Source: Colocasia esculenta
Taxonomy: Eukaryota; Streptophyta; Magnoliopsida; Alismatales; Araceae
Length of the DNA: 64,000 nt
Reading direction: 5' to 3'
Assembly: GCA_014218235.1 (NCBI GenBank)
Contig: CM024755.1
Span: 166,773,941-166,837,940, forward strand
The translations under genes were made by a program, and so were the position numbers. The stretch's first letter is position 1, and the number at the start of each line of letters is the position of its first letter. Shown here one piece after another: positions 45,824 through 56,859 of the stretch. The notes below the pieces were generated by a model. It saw only the letters and a program-made list of their open reading frames with translations, was not told the origin of the DNA and ran no database searches.

Positions 45824-45895
45824 GGAGGAGGCCAGTTTCGAACCCGCGCCAACACAGAAATGTTCTCGCCCATGCGCTAACCAACTGTGCCATGT
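45824..45895 (-). other. tRNA-like segment in the MITE (- orientation)
   Basis: On the minus strand TGGCACAGTTGG (45892-45881) matches the pol III A-box consensus exactly, and GGTTCGAAACT (45844-45834) is close to the B box, separated by about 36 bases as in a tRNA gene. T-stem pairing is imperfect. It is a better match than the + segment but still degenerate. Confidence 0.5.
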
Positions 45896-46661
45896 TTTGT
45901 TTGAGTAAATAATATACATATTATATATATAATCAGTTTATTCGGTTTCAGAAAATGAAACCGAACTGAACTACACAGGGACCCGAACCGAACCGTTCGG
46001 TTCGGTTTTTTGGTTTGAACCGAATTTTGAACAGCCCTACTTTTGGGGGTGAGCTCCAAGTGCCGATCATTCGCCCGGGGAGCGCCATATCCCAGCTTTA
46101 CGGCCGGGAGAGGTTTCTCTCTTGCCAGGGCATCACGTGGGCTTGGCAGCATTTTCTGGGTGGGGCCGTGTGGCCTAATGTTTGCATCATGGACTGCCAG
46201 TCTAGAAGCCCAGCCATCGCCTTGCCTGGGCTGCCCTCAGGCCTGTTTTGGGCTTTTGGGCCCTAACGATGAAATTCCCCCTCTACAGTGGTATTTCTAA
46301 ACTCCTGTGGTCAGCGAACATTTTGAAATCCTCTGAACTCTATCACCCATGTACCAGATAAGCTGCATTTTGCTAAATATTACCCACAGCACGGTTGCAT
46401 GTCTTTTTCCATGGGTGTATGCTTTTTCCCTGGTCTTATTGAACAATTTGGACAAATAGTACACCAAGTTTTCCTGCTTTTGATCATGAGTTCTAGCTGG
46501 GCTAATGTTCTCCCCAGAGAATCTTCCAAGGTGAATCACATTTTGTGGTCAAACACTTGAAGATGCTCCAAACAGGAGGCCAGCTTTTGAGAACCATCTC
46601 AATTTTTCTTTTGGAAACATTACACAATCTCTGAAGTTATTGTCTGCTTCTTTTACAGATC

Positions 46662-49600
46662 ATGATGGATATAAGGACTCTTTATGAGAGTATCTCGCAA
46701 TTCAGTTTACTCTTGTCCAATAATCTTGTGAAATCTGGAATTGTTCAACGTTATTGCCAAAAGGTCGATGAGATTTTGAACCCATTGAAGCCTGTGCTTG
46801 ATGAAACTATTGTTTCTGAGGTACGTTTAGATGAAGAGCTTAATACAGTGGTAGAAGAGTTGGATGCACTCATCAATGATACAAGGAAGATCATAGAAAG
46901 TCTGCAAAATATGTCAAGCAAATTATATTTTGTGAGTGACATTTAATGGCTTTCATTTGCAGTTAAAGATTGGTCTTTTATTAGCTCTTCTTCCACTGTA
47001 TTTTTTACAAATTTTTCCTTTGTATCTTTATTGCTTTCATCATTGCAGTTTTCTTGTTCATCTCAATATTGGAATTATACTGAACCTATTGCAGATGACT
47101 TTGGAGTATTAACTAGTAAAGTAGTTGACATGTTATTCTAGGTTGATTTTGCACCCTCATCATTGTTTTGAGTTGGTTGTTGGATTGCTGGATTAGGAGG
47201 AAAAAGAATATAATTTATGTGAGTAGGAGTATGTTGATGACTTAATTCAGGAGTGGGAAGTGAAGAGACCTAAAGTTTAATAAGTTAGATTGTCTTCTCT
47301 GTGGATGCCATTCAGAACTCATACTCAAGGCTCCCAGAATTGAGATTGAGATTGAAGTAGAGGTTGGCCAGTCTTGAGCCTATCCAAGTCAACCAATCTT
47401 GTCCTGATCCAGGCCCCAGGTTCAGCCTGGATAACCCAACATAGAAAAATAAAAAAATCAAAAAAATATGAACACTTTTATCTTAAATCTAAAACGGAAC
47501 AAATAGATGGTATTCAAAATCTTACACACAAATGGTGAATGGAAGCATTCTGACATTTCACTAGCTCCAACAAATTATACTCTATTGTTTTGAAAACTAA
47601 GTAAAAAAACAATGATTTCTTTTATTGATTGTAAGAGGTATGAATCCTTAGCAAAACCTCGTATGGTGATTTTTGACACTGAAGACTTCCGAAGTGTTGC
47701 CTCAGCAACTTGTTGAAGAAGGCATTTCCACGGTGCAAGGAAGAACACAAGAATGAAAAGAAAAAAAGCAAAGAGAGCTTGAAAAGTTTTGACAACCATC
47801 CAGATAAGCAGTTGGGAGAATGATACACCTTGTGGTAAATTTTATGTACTGTTTTGATATGGGACTAGGGCTGATGCTAACCTTGCAAGTGATTGCTGTT
47901 CAATGCTAGGCTTCAGATGTATTGCTTTCATCAATGAGTGTAAAGAACTAACTGTATGGCAGCCACTTCACACTTGGCATGATGACAAGGGAGCTGATGT
48001 TAGGGCTCTAAACTGCTCTAGCTTGATGCTTACATGGGATTCACTAGTGTGGTCTTTGCAATTATCATTTACCAGAGATGATTATTTCTGAAGATGGATT
48101 CTTATGTATGATAGTAAATCTGATTTGTTGGTGTTTTATTTGTGTATGCAGTGTCTGGCAATGACTATCATATGTGAAGCCCCGATTTTAATAGTACCTT
48201 GTTGTAGAAATAGCTTCATTTCATGACAAGTTAAAACTTCTGGATATCACTATAGATACCCTTATTTATATAGAATACCCTCAACTACTAACAAGCAAAT
48301 GAGAGACATTTTCAGCAATCATAAAGTTTCACTAATGGGAACCTCTAAGTTGTCTGTACTCCTATGCACGGTTCACCATCTCTCCCACATCTTCCCAATG
48401 GATTTGTCTCTCCAGAGATCTCAAGATGAAAATTTTATGAAGATCCTACAATTCTCTTCTCAAAGTTATGGGGAGAGTTTCTTTTTTAGGATCACTTATA
48501 TCAATGCAGTGAAAGAGCCATCCCTTCCTAAGAACAGGTTCCTCAAATCAAAAAAGAATAGAAAGAACTTGGGTGGAAAAAATCCTATCATATGTATTCT
48601 GTTGATTTGAGTTTCAAAATAAAGGAGGAGGAGGAGAAAAAAATGGAGAGTATTTGATGGGGGACGGGAAGGAGGGAAGAAGGCCGAGAGGGAGAGAAGG
48701 GGAGAGGGTTACCGGAGAAGGGGGGGGGGGGGGGAAGGGAGGGGGCCGGAATCACCGGAGGAGGGGGAGGGAGAAGGGGGGGACAGGGGCGCACCCCTCT
48801 GAGCGAAGACTAATCCATTTCTCTTTTTTTTCTTCTTTGCATTCAATACCCTCAAAAGGTGGGAACACATGGGTATTTAAAGGGGATGAGAACTCACATA
48901 GTCCTTTCTCACCTACTAAGGACCCAAAAGACCAAGATGCCCCTTTCTAAATACATAAAACTTTAAAAGAAAAAATTACATCAAGTGGGCCTCTAATGGG
49001 CCAAACAAAATAAACAAATGGCCCATGGCTCCTTTGGTGTAGCTTCACGATTCCCATCACTCTCCCTTGGTTCGAGAAAACTCGTCCTCGAGTTTTGAAG
49101 TGTCGCGATATCCATACAAGAGGCAGTGGAATAACAAAGTCATACACTAGCAAAGTCGCCGTAGGGATATCCAACCCACTATGCCTTCTGAAAAGTTGTA
49201 ATCTGCATAGAATGTGTGTGTCAAGATCGCACCATATCACATCATAGTTGCACTGATCTCTAGTAAGATCTTGCAGATCGCTGATAGCTGTCAATGACAG
49301 GCTTATCTCAAATACATCATCATATATCAAATGAAGCCCAGACTCGACGAATAAGTCTTGATCCCAAGCATTAACATAAACAGTCTTCACACATACATGA
49401 TCAGTAATAGTCACCAACTCCAATGGTTTTTTATCAATCACGGTCTTCTCTGGAAGCATTGGCTTGGCAGCAGTAGAAATATACTTGGGAAAAGAAAATT
49501 TACCTCCTAAATGTGGTGGCTGGATAATACACCTAGACTGGTTCGAGTCAATAACAACATGTCGCTTTTCCAACCACTCTTTTCCCAAAGTAATGTAGGA

Positions 49601-52600
49601 TCTCGAGGGATCAATAGTGCACCATGCTCCATCAAAATATTTAACTGATTCCATCTGAGTTTTACCTAAAACTTTTAGGTGAAACTCTACAAAAACTTGA
49701 TCATCATCAACAATAATCTCTCCAGTTTGCAATAAATTATCAACAATAGTCTGAGAAATATAATTGTTCTGATTCTCCTCATCGAGTACTATCTTTGTCG
49801 GCTTCTCATTTGGTAGACAGACGAGGAAGCTAAAATTCATGTTGCATATGTATAAGAGATTACCCAGACTGAGACTAATAGTGTGGAGGCAGAGGGACTG
49901 CTGCAGGTCACGGGCCGCCGATTGTCTGGAATTCGGCGAGACGACCACAACGGCGGAAACGGCACGTAAAACTGAGCTCAGACAAGTCCTCCACGATGGC
50001 GGTGCAATAAGGCCTCCTGGTGCACCGCCGGCACTGTAACTGGCCGGCTACAGTGGCGGACCGGGCCGAACCAGCTTGGCCCGGTTCATTGTCCTCTCCT
50101 TTTATACCCCTCCCCGCGTCGCGCAGAGAGAAGACAGGGGAAGGAGAGGAGAGGGAGGGTCGCGGGCGGGTCGGCTGCGGGCGGTGGCGGTTGGCGCGGG
50201 CGGAGCCGGCGAAGGCTTCCGGAGCTCCGGTGCTCGCGGCGGCTGCCGGCGAGGGAACCAGGCGACGGTGACGGGAGGGGGACGTCTTCCGTCCCAGGTG
50301 GTCGGCGCGAAGGAGAGCTGGAGGGGACTCCTGCTGCTTGGGAGAGTCCGGCGCGGGGCAGGGGTGAGGTGGAGACCCCGGTGCGCCGGCGCGGGGTCCG
50401 CAAGCATGATGCGGGAGGGAGCTCGGGGACGGGGAAGCCGGCGGGGGAGGGAGGGGGCTGTGCTGTGGCGACCGCGAGGAAGAGGAAACAGAGGGAGGGG
50501 GATCGTGCAAGGAGTCCTGGGGAGGGGGAAGAGCGGACAGGGAGAGGGAATCTCACAGGGGTTTCCGGTGGTGGAGGGGGTTCTGCGCAGCCCGTGAGAG
50601 AGGGAAGAGAAGACGGCGAGGAGGGAGGGAGAGGAAGAAGCACCGGGGGGGGGGGGGGAACCGTGAAGGAAGGATGTTCAGAGTGAGAGCTGGGAGAAGA
50701 CAGAAAGGGAGAGGACAGGAAGATGGGGAGACGACCGAGAAGGGATGAAAGAGGAGGCAGCGGGGATCGCTGTCTGCTCTGATACCAAGTTGATGGGGGA
50801 CAGGAAGGAGGGAAGAAGGCCGAGAGGGAGAGAAGGGGAGAGGGTCACCGGAGAAGGGGGGGGGGAGGAAGGGAGGAGAGCCGGAATCCACCGGAGGAGG
50901 GGGAGGGAGAAGGGGGGGACAGGGGCGCACCCCTCTGAGCGGAGACTAATCCATTTCTCTCTTTTTTCTTCTTTGCATTCAATACCCTCAAAAGGTGGGA
51001 ACACATGGGTATTTAAAAGGGATGGGAACCCACATAGTCCTTTCTCACCTACTAAGGACCCAAAAGACCAAGATGCCCCTTTCTAAATACATAAAACTTC
51101 AAAAGAGAAAATTACATCAAGTGGGCCTCTAATGGGCCAAACAAAATAAACAAATGGCCCATGGCTCCTTTGGTGTAGCTTCACGATTCCCATCAGTATT
51201 TTTTTTTTTGGGGGGGGGGGGGGAAACCATCCCTTGACTTCTCTAATACCTCTTCAACATATCTGCTGGGCCTCTTTCCTCCAACACATTGGGATGGCAT
51301 GGCACTGAGAATGACAAGGCAATGCTTATGTGCATGAATGCATCTTTGTTTTCCTTTTTATTTTTGTGAAATGGCCGGTTGCATTAGATTTGAAGTTTTC
51401 CCCTATGAAATATAAGGTTAACTCTGTATGATCAGTCATTGGTATTGACTCTCTCCAAGATCTTTTCCTTTGGTTTTCCAAGACAGTGTCAAGAATCTTA
51501 AGATATGGCATTCCTTGGCTCTAGGTTTTTATGATGTTGCCAAAGATTTTTTGGGATGCCATTGGTGGCAAGGCAATATATTTGTGTTCTATTCTCCATC
51601 TTGCATCTAAGTCAAGATTTCTATGGTATGCTTTCCTTATTTTCTAGCCTCCTCTGTGGTCCCATGTTCCAGAATCATTAATTGGTGTCCTAGTTAAGGG
51701 GAAGGCAAGACCTGCTTCTTCCTCAATGAAGATTCTATTAGATGTTTCTGGTTGCCCATCATACACTAGAAATCCTGAATCATACCTGCATTCCCATACC
51801 CTGCCTCTGACAAATTCCTGACATTTGTTGTCTTCCTTCCAGCCTGCCAGAGTGATCTCGTTGGTGCTGCTGGTTGGGGACAATCAATAATTTTCACAGC
51901 AGATTGATGGAGTCCAATCCAGCAAATAAATAGAGATAATATTTTACCTGGAATGAAGTAAACTCTGTTCCCAGTTCTGATTTCTTCAAGTATCAAAGTG
52001 GAGAGAAAATCGGGAACACATGATTCCAACTTTGATGCTATTTCCTTCTAAGTTCTTAATGAACGATCATAGCAGAGTCACCAGTTTCATATGTTCTACA
52101 AGCAGCCAAGCATGTCAGCTAGTGTTTGAGGATTGTGGAAACTGACTAAACGGAAGTTGAAAACTGAGGTGAATATGTATGCACTAAAGTCAGATTGTTT
52201 CTGACACAAGGAACATACAATTTATTGGTTTTCTCGCTCACCATTTGATTATATTATTTAGCATAATATTTTATGGAGTGAAATCATGTCAAGGACTTGA
52301 AGAGCATTTTTTTTCTTGAAAGTGCCTAACAAAGTGTAGAATGTAGATATATATGTACCAAAACTATAAACAAGGTGCTTCTGCCGGTTTTTGGAAAACA
52401 GGTGCTTTTCCATAGTGAATTTTTAATGCAAATGTATAGTATAAATCAGTAGTTTGGAAATAGGTTCTACTCAGATTCTCAATCAGTAGCTTGGGCATCA
52501 GTTCTACTCAGATCCTCTCTTTGTCATTAATATGTGTTTTGTTACCCCTTCTGTAATTTTAGATAAATCTTGTGAAATGTGTATCTATACAGCTTTGATA

Positions 52601-55600
52601 ACCCTAGATCCTTATCCTTCCGATGAAAACAACTAAACAAGTAGGTGTTCTCTCCTGAAATGATAATTTCTCCAGTGACTCTCATTGTGTAACTTGTTCT
52701 TTCCTGCTTTTTTCTGTTTTGACAGATGAACATAAAAATGTAGAATTTGACTCCATGTGTTTCTGATTATCATTTTTGATGTCTTTTCAGGTTTTGCATA
52801 TTGAATCTGTGGTAATCAAGATTCGAACATATGTGTTCCAGACATATCAGCTGCTTCGTCCTATATTTGAGTCACTTCCAACAAATTCTCACTTTGCCAG
52901 GATTGAGGTATTGCTGCTTTTATATTCTGAGCTCATTTTGAATTTTTTGAAGTGAATCTCCTTTATTGTGCTTGTTGGCAATTTGCTGATATAGGTTCCT
53001 TGCCAAAAAAAAAACATGCAGATGTGTACAGAGAAACTGCAGAACATGGTTTTTGACCCCATATCAGACTCCATAAAAGCAGCCATGAGGGATCAAATAG
53101 AGAACATAGTTCCCAGCTCTGAGCATCTATTGAAGATAGCTGACTCCCTAAGCTTGTCTTCACATCAAGAACTGCTAATGGAGGCTGCTGCCCTTGATTT
53201 GCTGAAGACTAAAGTCAACTATGGGGAGATCCATGGAGAACTAAAATATATTGATTCTCTAATTGCTCTCATCAATTACTTGCAGGATTGCCATATTAGG
53301 GTAAAACAGTTGCATAGCATAAATGGTGTCCCAATTCCTGCTGACTTATGTTGTCCACTTTCTCTTGAACTAATGTCAGATCCAGTAATTGTAGCATCTG
53401 GCCAGACCTATGAGCGAGCTTTTATTAGGAAATGGCTTGATCAAGGTTACACGGTCTGTCCAAAGACACGTCAAAGACTAGGGCACACAAATTTGATTCC
53501 TAATTACACTGTCAAGGCTTTAATTGTGAGCTGGTGTGAGTCCAACAACATTAAGCTCCCTGATCCTGCAAAGATGATGAGTTTGAAAAAACACTCATCT
53601 GCCTCTCCCTCTGATTCAGATCCAAGTTCTGATATTTCTGATGTCCCCACTTTTGGTCATCATTGTGATGTTCATCCAAGATCACCTGAATCTAGTAGAT
53701 CAGGTACAAGTTTGCATAATAATTTACATTTACCGAATGAGAATCACCAAAATGGTCTTGTGTTCAATGAATCATCTTCTTCTTATCTTCACTCAGTGTG
53801 CACCGGATCAGCTTCACACATTGCAAATGCGGTTGAAGTGAACATAGCGAGTATCAAAATTGCAAGTTTTGATGGGAAGGAATCTAGTTCCAGGGCTCAA
53901 CATTCTGGCTTCAGTGACCAAGTATCAGACCAACCAGAGAGTGAATCTTTGCACAATGATGAACGACTTCAGCGGTGTAATGGAACTGCCTCTGCCTCAA
54001 GTGCTGTTTCTTGTACTGAGTATCTTCAGGGAACAGGAGATGCAAACAGGGACTCGGAGGTTTTGAGTGACCTACCTCATTACAGTAGTGATACTTCTGG
54101 GGAAATGGCTCAGGAATCTCCAGTCTCCTCAGCTCCACTGAAAGATCCTGAATTTCAATCAAGGCTGCCTGAGCCTCAATCTATAACCCAACCAATTAGG
54201 TGGCGCCCATCAGAATTGTTTGTCCCAAGGATCATTTCCCCATCTACGGAGAAAAAACCAGACATATCTGCTGTTGAAACACAAGTCCAAAAATTGATTG
54301 AGGATTTAAGAAGTGATTCATTGGATCTGCAAAGAAGTGCAACACTTGAGCTGCGTCTACTTGCCAAGCAAAACATGGAAAATAGGATTATAATTGCCAC
54401 TCGTGGGGCAATAAGCCATTTGGTCCGTCTGCTTCACTCAAGGGACCCAACAACCCAGGAGCATGCTGTGACAGCCCTTCTGAACTTATCCATCAACGAC
54501 AACAACAAAACTGAAATTGCGAATGCTGGTGCCATTGATCCACTTATTCATGTACTTGGGACAGGAAGCCCAGAAGCGAGAGAGAACTCTGCTGCAACAC
54601 TGTACAGTCTTTCGGTTATTGAAGAAAACAAGACGAAAATTGGGCGGTCTGGTGCCATCAAACAACTTGTAGAACTGTTACGGGATGGAACTCCGTATGG
54701 AAAGAGGGATGCTGCCACTGCATTATATAATCTTTCTATATCACATGAGAACAAGGCTAGGATCGTGCAGGCTGGAGCAGTGAGGCATCTTGTGGAACTG
54801 ATGGACCCGGCAGCAGGTATGGTTGACAAGGCTGTGTCTGTTTTGGCAAATCTTGCCAGGATACCCGAAGGGAGAACAGCAATTGGTAAGGAAGGTGGAA
54901 TCCCATTTCTTGTAGAGGTGGTTGAGCTGGGATCTGCAAAAGGGAAGGAACATGCAGCTGCAGCTTTGCTTTGTCTCTGTACTAGTAGCAATAAATTTTG
55001 TAATCTGGTGCTCGAGGAGGGAGCTGTGCCACCTTTGGTAGCTCTGTCCCTGTCAGGCACAGCTCGAGCCAAAGAAAAGGTGTGAGGTTTTTTCAGTATA
55101 TTTCATGCTCATAGGGTTTTTCAATTTTCAGTATATTTCATGCTCATATATATATATATATATATATATATGAGGGAGATGACATTTTTTTGATAATGGC
55201 CCTTTTTCCTCCCTTCTTTGAACTTACGGCATAAATCATTTGCTCATTTACTTTGCATCAATCTCTTACCATCAGATAAATAAAATTTGGGTGTTCCTGC
55301 ACCTGATTTTGAACTCATTTTAAATGTCAAGAAATACTTGTTACCAGTCAAGTCTGGTAATAAGTCTCATGTGGATTGCTTGTCAAACAATTCTATTAGT
55401 TGGGGAAGAGAGAGAGAAAGAATGGTTTGACAAGACTTTTAGTAACGAGATTACTTGACAAGCAATCCACTTAAGAGTTGTTATCAGACTTGACTGGTAA
55501 CTAGCATTTCTCTTAAATGTCATCGTTTCCCCTGCCAAGTTTCTTTCTTATTTCATGTTGCCCGAGAGGTTAACTCAGCAAAATTAGAAACTGTGTTCAT

Positions 55601-55686
55601 AACCACTTTTACGGTTTTCTTTTCAGGCGCATTCACTTCTTACTTATTTCAGAAATCAACGACATAGCGGTGGTGGGAGGTCATGA
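46662..55686 (+). CDS. PUB4: U-box/ARM-repeat E3 ubiquitin ligase, PUB4 type
   Basis: Four coding exons join in phase 0: 46662-46931, 52791-52907, 53022-55079 and 55627-55686 (stop TGA), giving about 834 residues, close to the 826 of Arabidopsis PUB4. All three introns have GT-AG ends. Residues 1-230 are the plant U-box N-terminal domain. The U-box is at about 234-308 (IPADLCCPLSLELMSDPVIV, then the PNYTVKALI stretch) and recruits the E2. A Ser-rich linker follows, then armadillo repeats at about 547-820 (repeated GAI..LV.LL...AA.AL.NLS pattern), which bind substrates. The last exon (AHSLLTYFRNQRHSGGGRS) matches the family's C-terminus. MMD at the start leaves either Met possible. Introns 1 and 3 and the inferred 5' UTR intron carry transposable elements, but the reading frame is intact. 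In Arabidopsis PUB4 acts in meristem, tapetum and stress signalling; a like role here is inference from homology. Confidence 0.95.
46932..48654 (+). other. PUB4 intron 1, part before the LTR element
   Basis: The donor is GTGAGT at 46932. No gene or clear element is visible in this stretch. Confidence 0.6.
48655..49059 (-). mobile_element. 3' LTR of the compact element
   Basis: 405 bp, TG...CA. It includes a G-run (about 48721-48734) that differs in length from the partner LTR. Confidence 0.95.
48947..49948 (-). CDS. Retropepsin-like protein of the compact LTR element
   Basis: The open frame gives 333 residues; a start at the internal Met at 49840 (MNFSFLVCLPNEKPTKIVLD) is more likely and gives 297. 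A retropepsin-like pattern is visible: IVLDEENQNNYIS corresponds to the usual VLIDSGATHNFIS site, and YITLGKEWLEKRHVVIDS to the usual ILGMDWL...ID region. The catalytic triad D-S/T-G is D-E-E here, so protease activity is doubtful. The last 38 or so codons run through the purine tract into the LTR, so the native end may be earlier. I infer descent from a Gypsy protease region. Whether the protein has a role for the element is unknown. Confidence 0.55.
   Translation of the reverse strand: MVVSPNSRQSAARDLQQSLCLHTISLSLGNLLYICNMNFSFLVCLPNEKPTKIVLDEENQNNYISQTIVDNLLQTGEIIVDDDQVFVEFHLKVLGKTQMESVKYFDGAWCTIDPSRSYITLGKEWLEKRHVVIDSNQSRCIIQPPHLGGKFSFPKYISTAAKPMLPEKTVIDKKPLELVTITDHVCVKTVYVNAWDQDLFVESGLHLIYDDVFEISLSLTAISDLQDLTRDQCNYDVIWCDLDTHILCRLQLFRRHSGLDIPTATLLVYDFVIPLPLVWISRHFKTRGRVFSNQGRVMGIVKLHQRSHGPFVYFVWPIRGPLDVIFSFKVLCI
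49950..50790 (-). other. GC-rich leader of the compact element
   Basis: This 840-bp stretch is strikingly GC-rich compared with the surrounding intron and is open in several frames on both strands (for example minus 50510-49908, Pro/Ser/Ala/Arg-rich). None of the products resembles a known protein. It looks like a captured plant 5' UTR or promoter, or a GC-biased leader. Confidence 0.5.
50774..50787 (-). promoter_or_regulatory. Primer binding site of the compact element
   Basis: The minus strand reads TGGTATCAGAGCAG, an exact initiator-Met tRNA complement, three bases inside the 5' LTR. Confidence 0.95.
50791..51195 (-). mobile_element. 5' LTR of the compact element
   Basis: 405 bp, partner of 48655-49059. 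Its outer end is followed by GTATT. Confidence 0.95.
51196..52790 (+). other. PUB4 intron 1, part after the LTR element
   Basis: No gene seen. It includes a T run and a G run at 51200-51223. The acceptor TTTTCAG ends at 52790. Confidence 0.6.
55329..55512. mobile_element. Foldback MITE with 9-bp target duplication in the last PUB4 intron
   Basis: Arms of about 60 bp are inverted copies of each other: GAAATACTTGTTACCAGTCA at the left, GAAATGCTAGTTACCAGTCA as the reverse complement of the right, and both continue to GTGGATTGCTTGTCAA. The flanks carry TTAAATGTC at 55320-55328 and 55513-55521 (TTAAATGTCA if ten bases are counted). Long inverted ends with a 9-bp duplication are the signature of Mutator-like MITEs. 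The loop contains a GA tract. Confidence 0.88.
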
Positions 55687-56859
55687 TGTTGGCGTTATTG
55701 TGGAAGCCAGAGCACCTTTACATACTGATCTCATTTGCTTGAACTTGGTTGTAGCTTAAGTGTATTTTACATGTAAATAGAACAAGAAAAGAAGGGTCTT
55801 TTGTAAAGTCGGGGCTATTATGTTGCAGATTCTTTGTTTGCTGCTGAAACTGCTGTATATGCTTCTCACCATAATTTACAATCTTTGAAGAGCTCCATGA
55901 TTTTGGAATTTTGATAACATGTACATGAAGTTGTAATCTTCGTTGTTGTTTCTGTATGTGCGGATGATTCATTTCTCACGATCGTTGTATGTTGTTCCTC
56001 ACCCTTCCCCTTTTTATCCCCTCTTTTCTTGATGGGGTTGCTGTCAGATAAGTCCAATGTAACCTTCTCAATACGCCACCTAAGTTTGATAACCAAGATA
56101 GCAGTGATTTCTGTTTCCCCCACATCACCACAAATAGAAACATTTATTTTGATGGAGTGGCAGAGTGATCAGATGAATGTTTACGTGTACCAACAGATTT
56201 CATGAGCTTTAACAATTTCCTGAATCGAATATTCTTCTGCATAGAGACGTGACTGTGATGGTGTTCCTTTTTTTAATTTTTTTTTTAAATTTAAGATGCT
56301 AGAAAGAAATCTTACAAACCTATATGATCCAACAGAAAGGTGTTTTGTGTCCTATGAAGAGCTTCATACCTACGACGCCCTCTGCTTCGTGGAACTATGA
56401 TCTGAGAAAGGCTGGGCGAGACATGCGCCACTCTTCACCATCGTCCGACCTGAAGACCCAAACAGCAGTGGAGGTAATCCCGAGACTCTCAGGAAATACT
56501 AATCTAAACTGGTCGCTTCTCTTTATTTTTACCACATGACTAATCTTGTCCCACATTTTTTTTAAAGGGAAGATATAAGGATCACGATCCATTTCCAGCC
56601 GGCCATGATTGACTGATCAAGAGTAGTAAAAACCAGCCGACAACAACCATGACAGAAAAGAGGCACTTTGATTACAGTCCTTTGGATAATTCAGGTTCTA
56701 TCCTAGGGTTTTGCAAGGGAAAAACAAAAGTTACAATCATCAAAATTTCCCCTCGAGCCTCGGTTGGATTTTTCATGGATTACTGAGGGCAGGAACAGAG
56801 CTGCCATTGGGAAAACAAGAAACTTGGAAGGTGGTGATGATGATGCTGCTGCTGCCCTA

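Larger units (their letters stand above)
45567..46039. mobile_element. hAT-type MITE with 8-bp target duplication
   Basis: This 473-bp element is flanked by CTTTTGGG at 45559-45566 and 46040-46047. Its termini are TAGGGCTG and CAGCCCTA. The subterminal zones are built of repeated CGGTTCGGTT and its complement. The middle holds two tRNA-like segments in opposite orientation. It lies in the inferred first intron of the PUB4-type gene. Confidence 0.93.
44931..46287 (-). mobile_element. Probable solo or truncated LTR, interrupted by a MITE
   Basis: On the minus strand the block begins TGTAGAGGGGGAATTTCATC at 46287 and ends CCCCAGGGAACA at 44931. A TATA box (CCTATAAAAATA) lies at about 45090-45101 and a primer-side GAGCGTCGGATGGGG stretch sits near the end. 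The flanking pentamers (GGGAA and GTGGT) do not match, so either boundary may be wrong or the element is truncated. The hAT MITE at 45567-46039 sits inside it. Confidence 0.35.
48655..51195 (-). mobile_element. Compact 2.5-kb LTR retrotransposon in PUB4 intron 1
   Basis: LTRs of 405 bp lie at 48655-49059 and 50791-51195, both TGATGGGGGA...TTCCCATCA. They are flanked by the 5-bp duplication GTATT (48650-48654 and 51196-51200). On the minus strand the primer site TGGTATCAGAGCAG (50774-50787) lies inside the right LTR and the purine tract ACCAAGGGAGAG (49060-49071) lies before the left LTR, so the element runs leftwards. The 1.73-kb interior has a very GC-rich leader (about 49950-50790) and one protein-coding frame. 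It has no RT or integrase, so it is non-autonomous. By eye the LTRs are about 97% identical. Confidence 0.95.

Noticed and set aside
45712..45895. Functional tRNA genes
   Set aside because: Boxes are present but acceptor and T stems pair poorly, and both sit inside a MITE.
44931..46287. Complete solo LTR
   Set aside because: The flanking pentamers differ, so only a tentative LTR remnant is reported.
50076..50597. Arg/Gly-rich 173-codon + frame and its minus-strand counterpart
   Set aside because: Both strands are open because the leader is very GC-rich. Products are low-complexity and match nothing I know.
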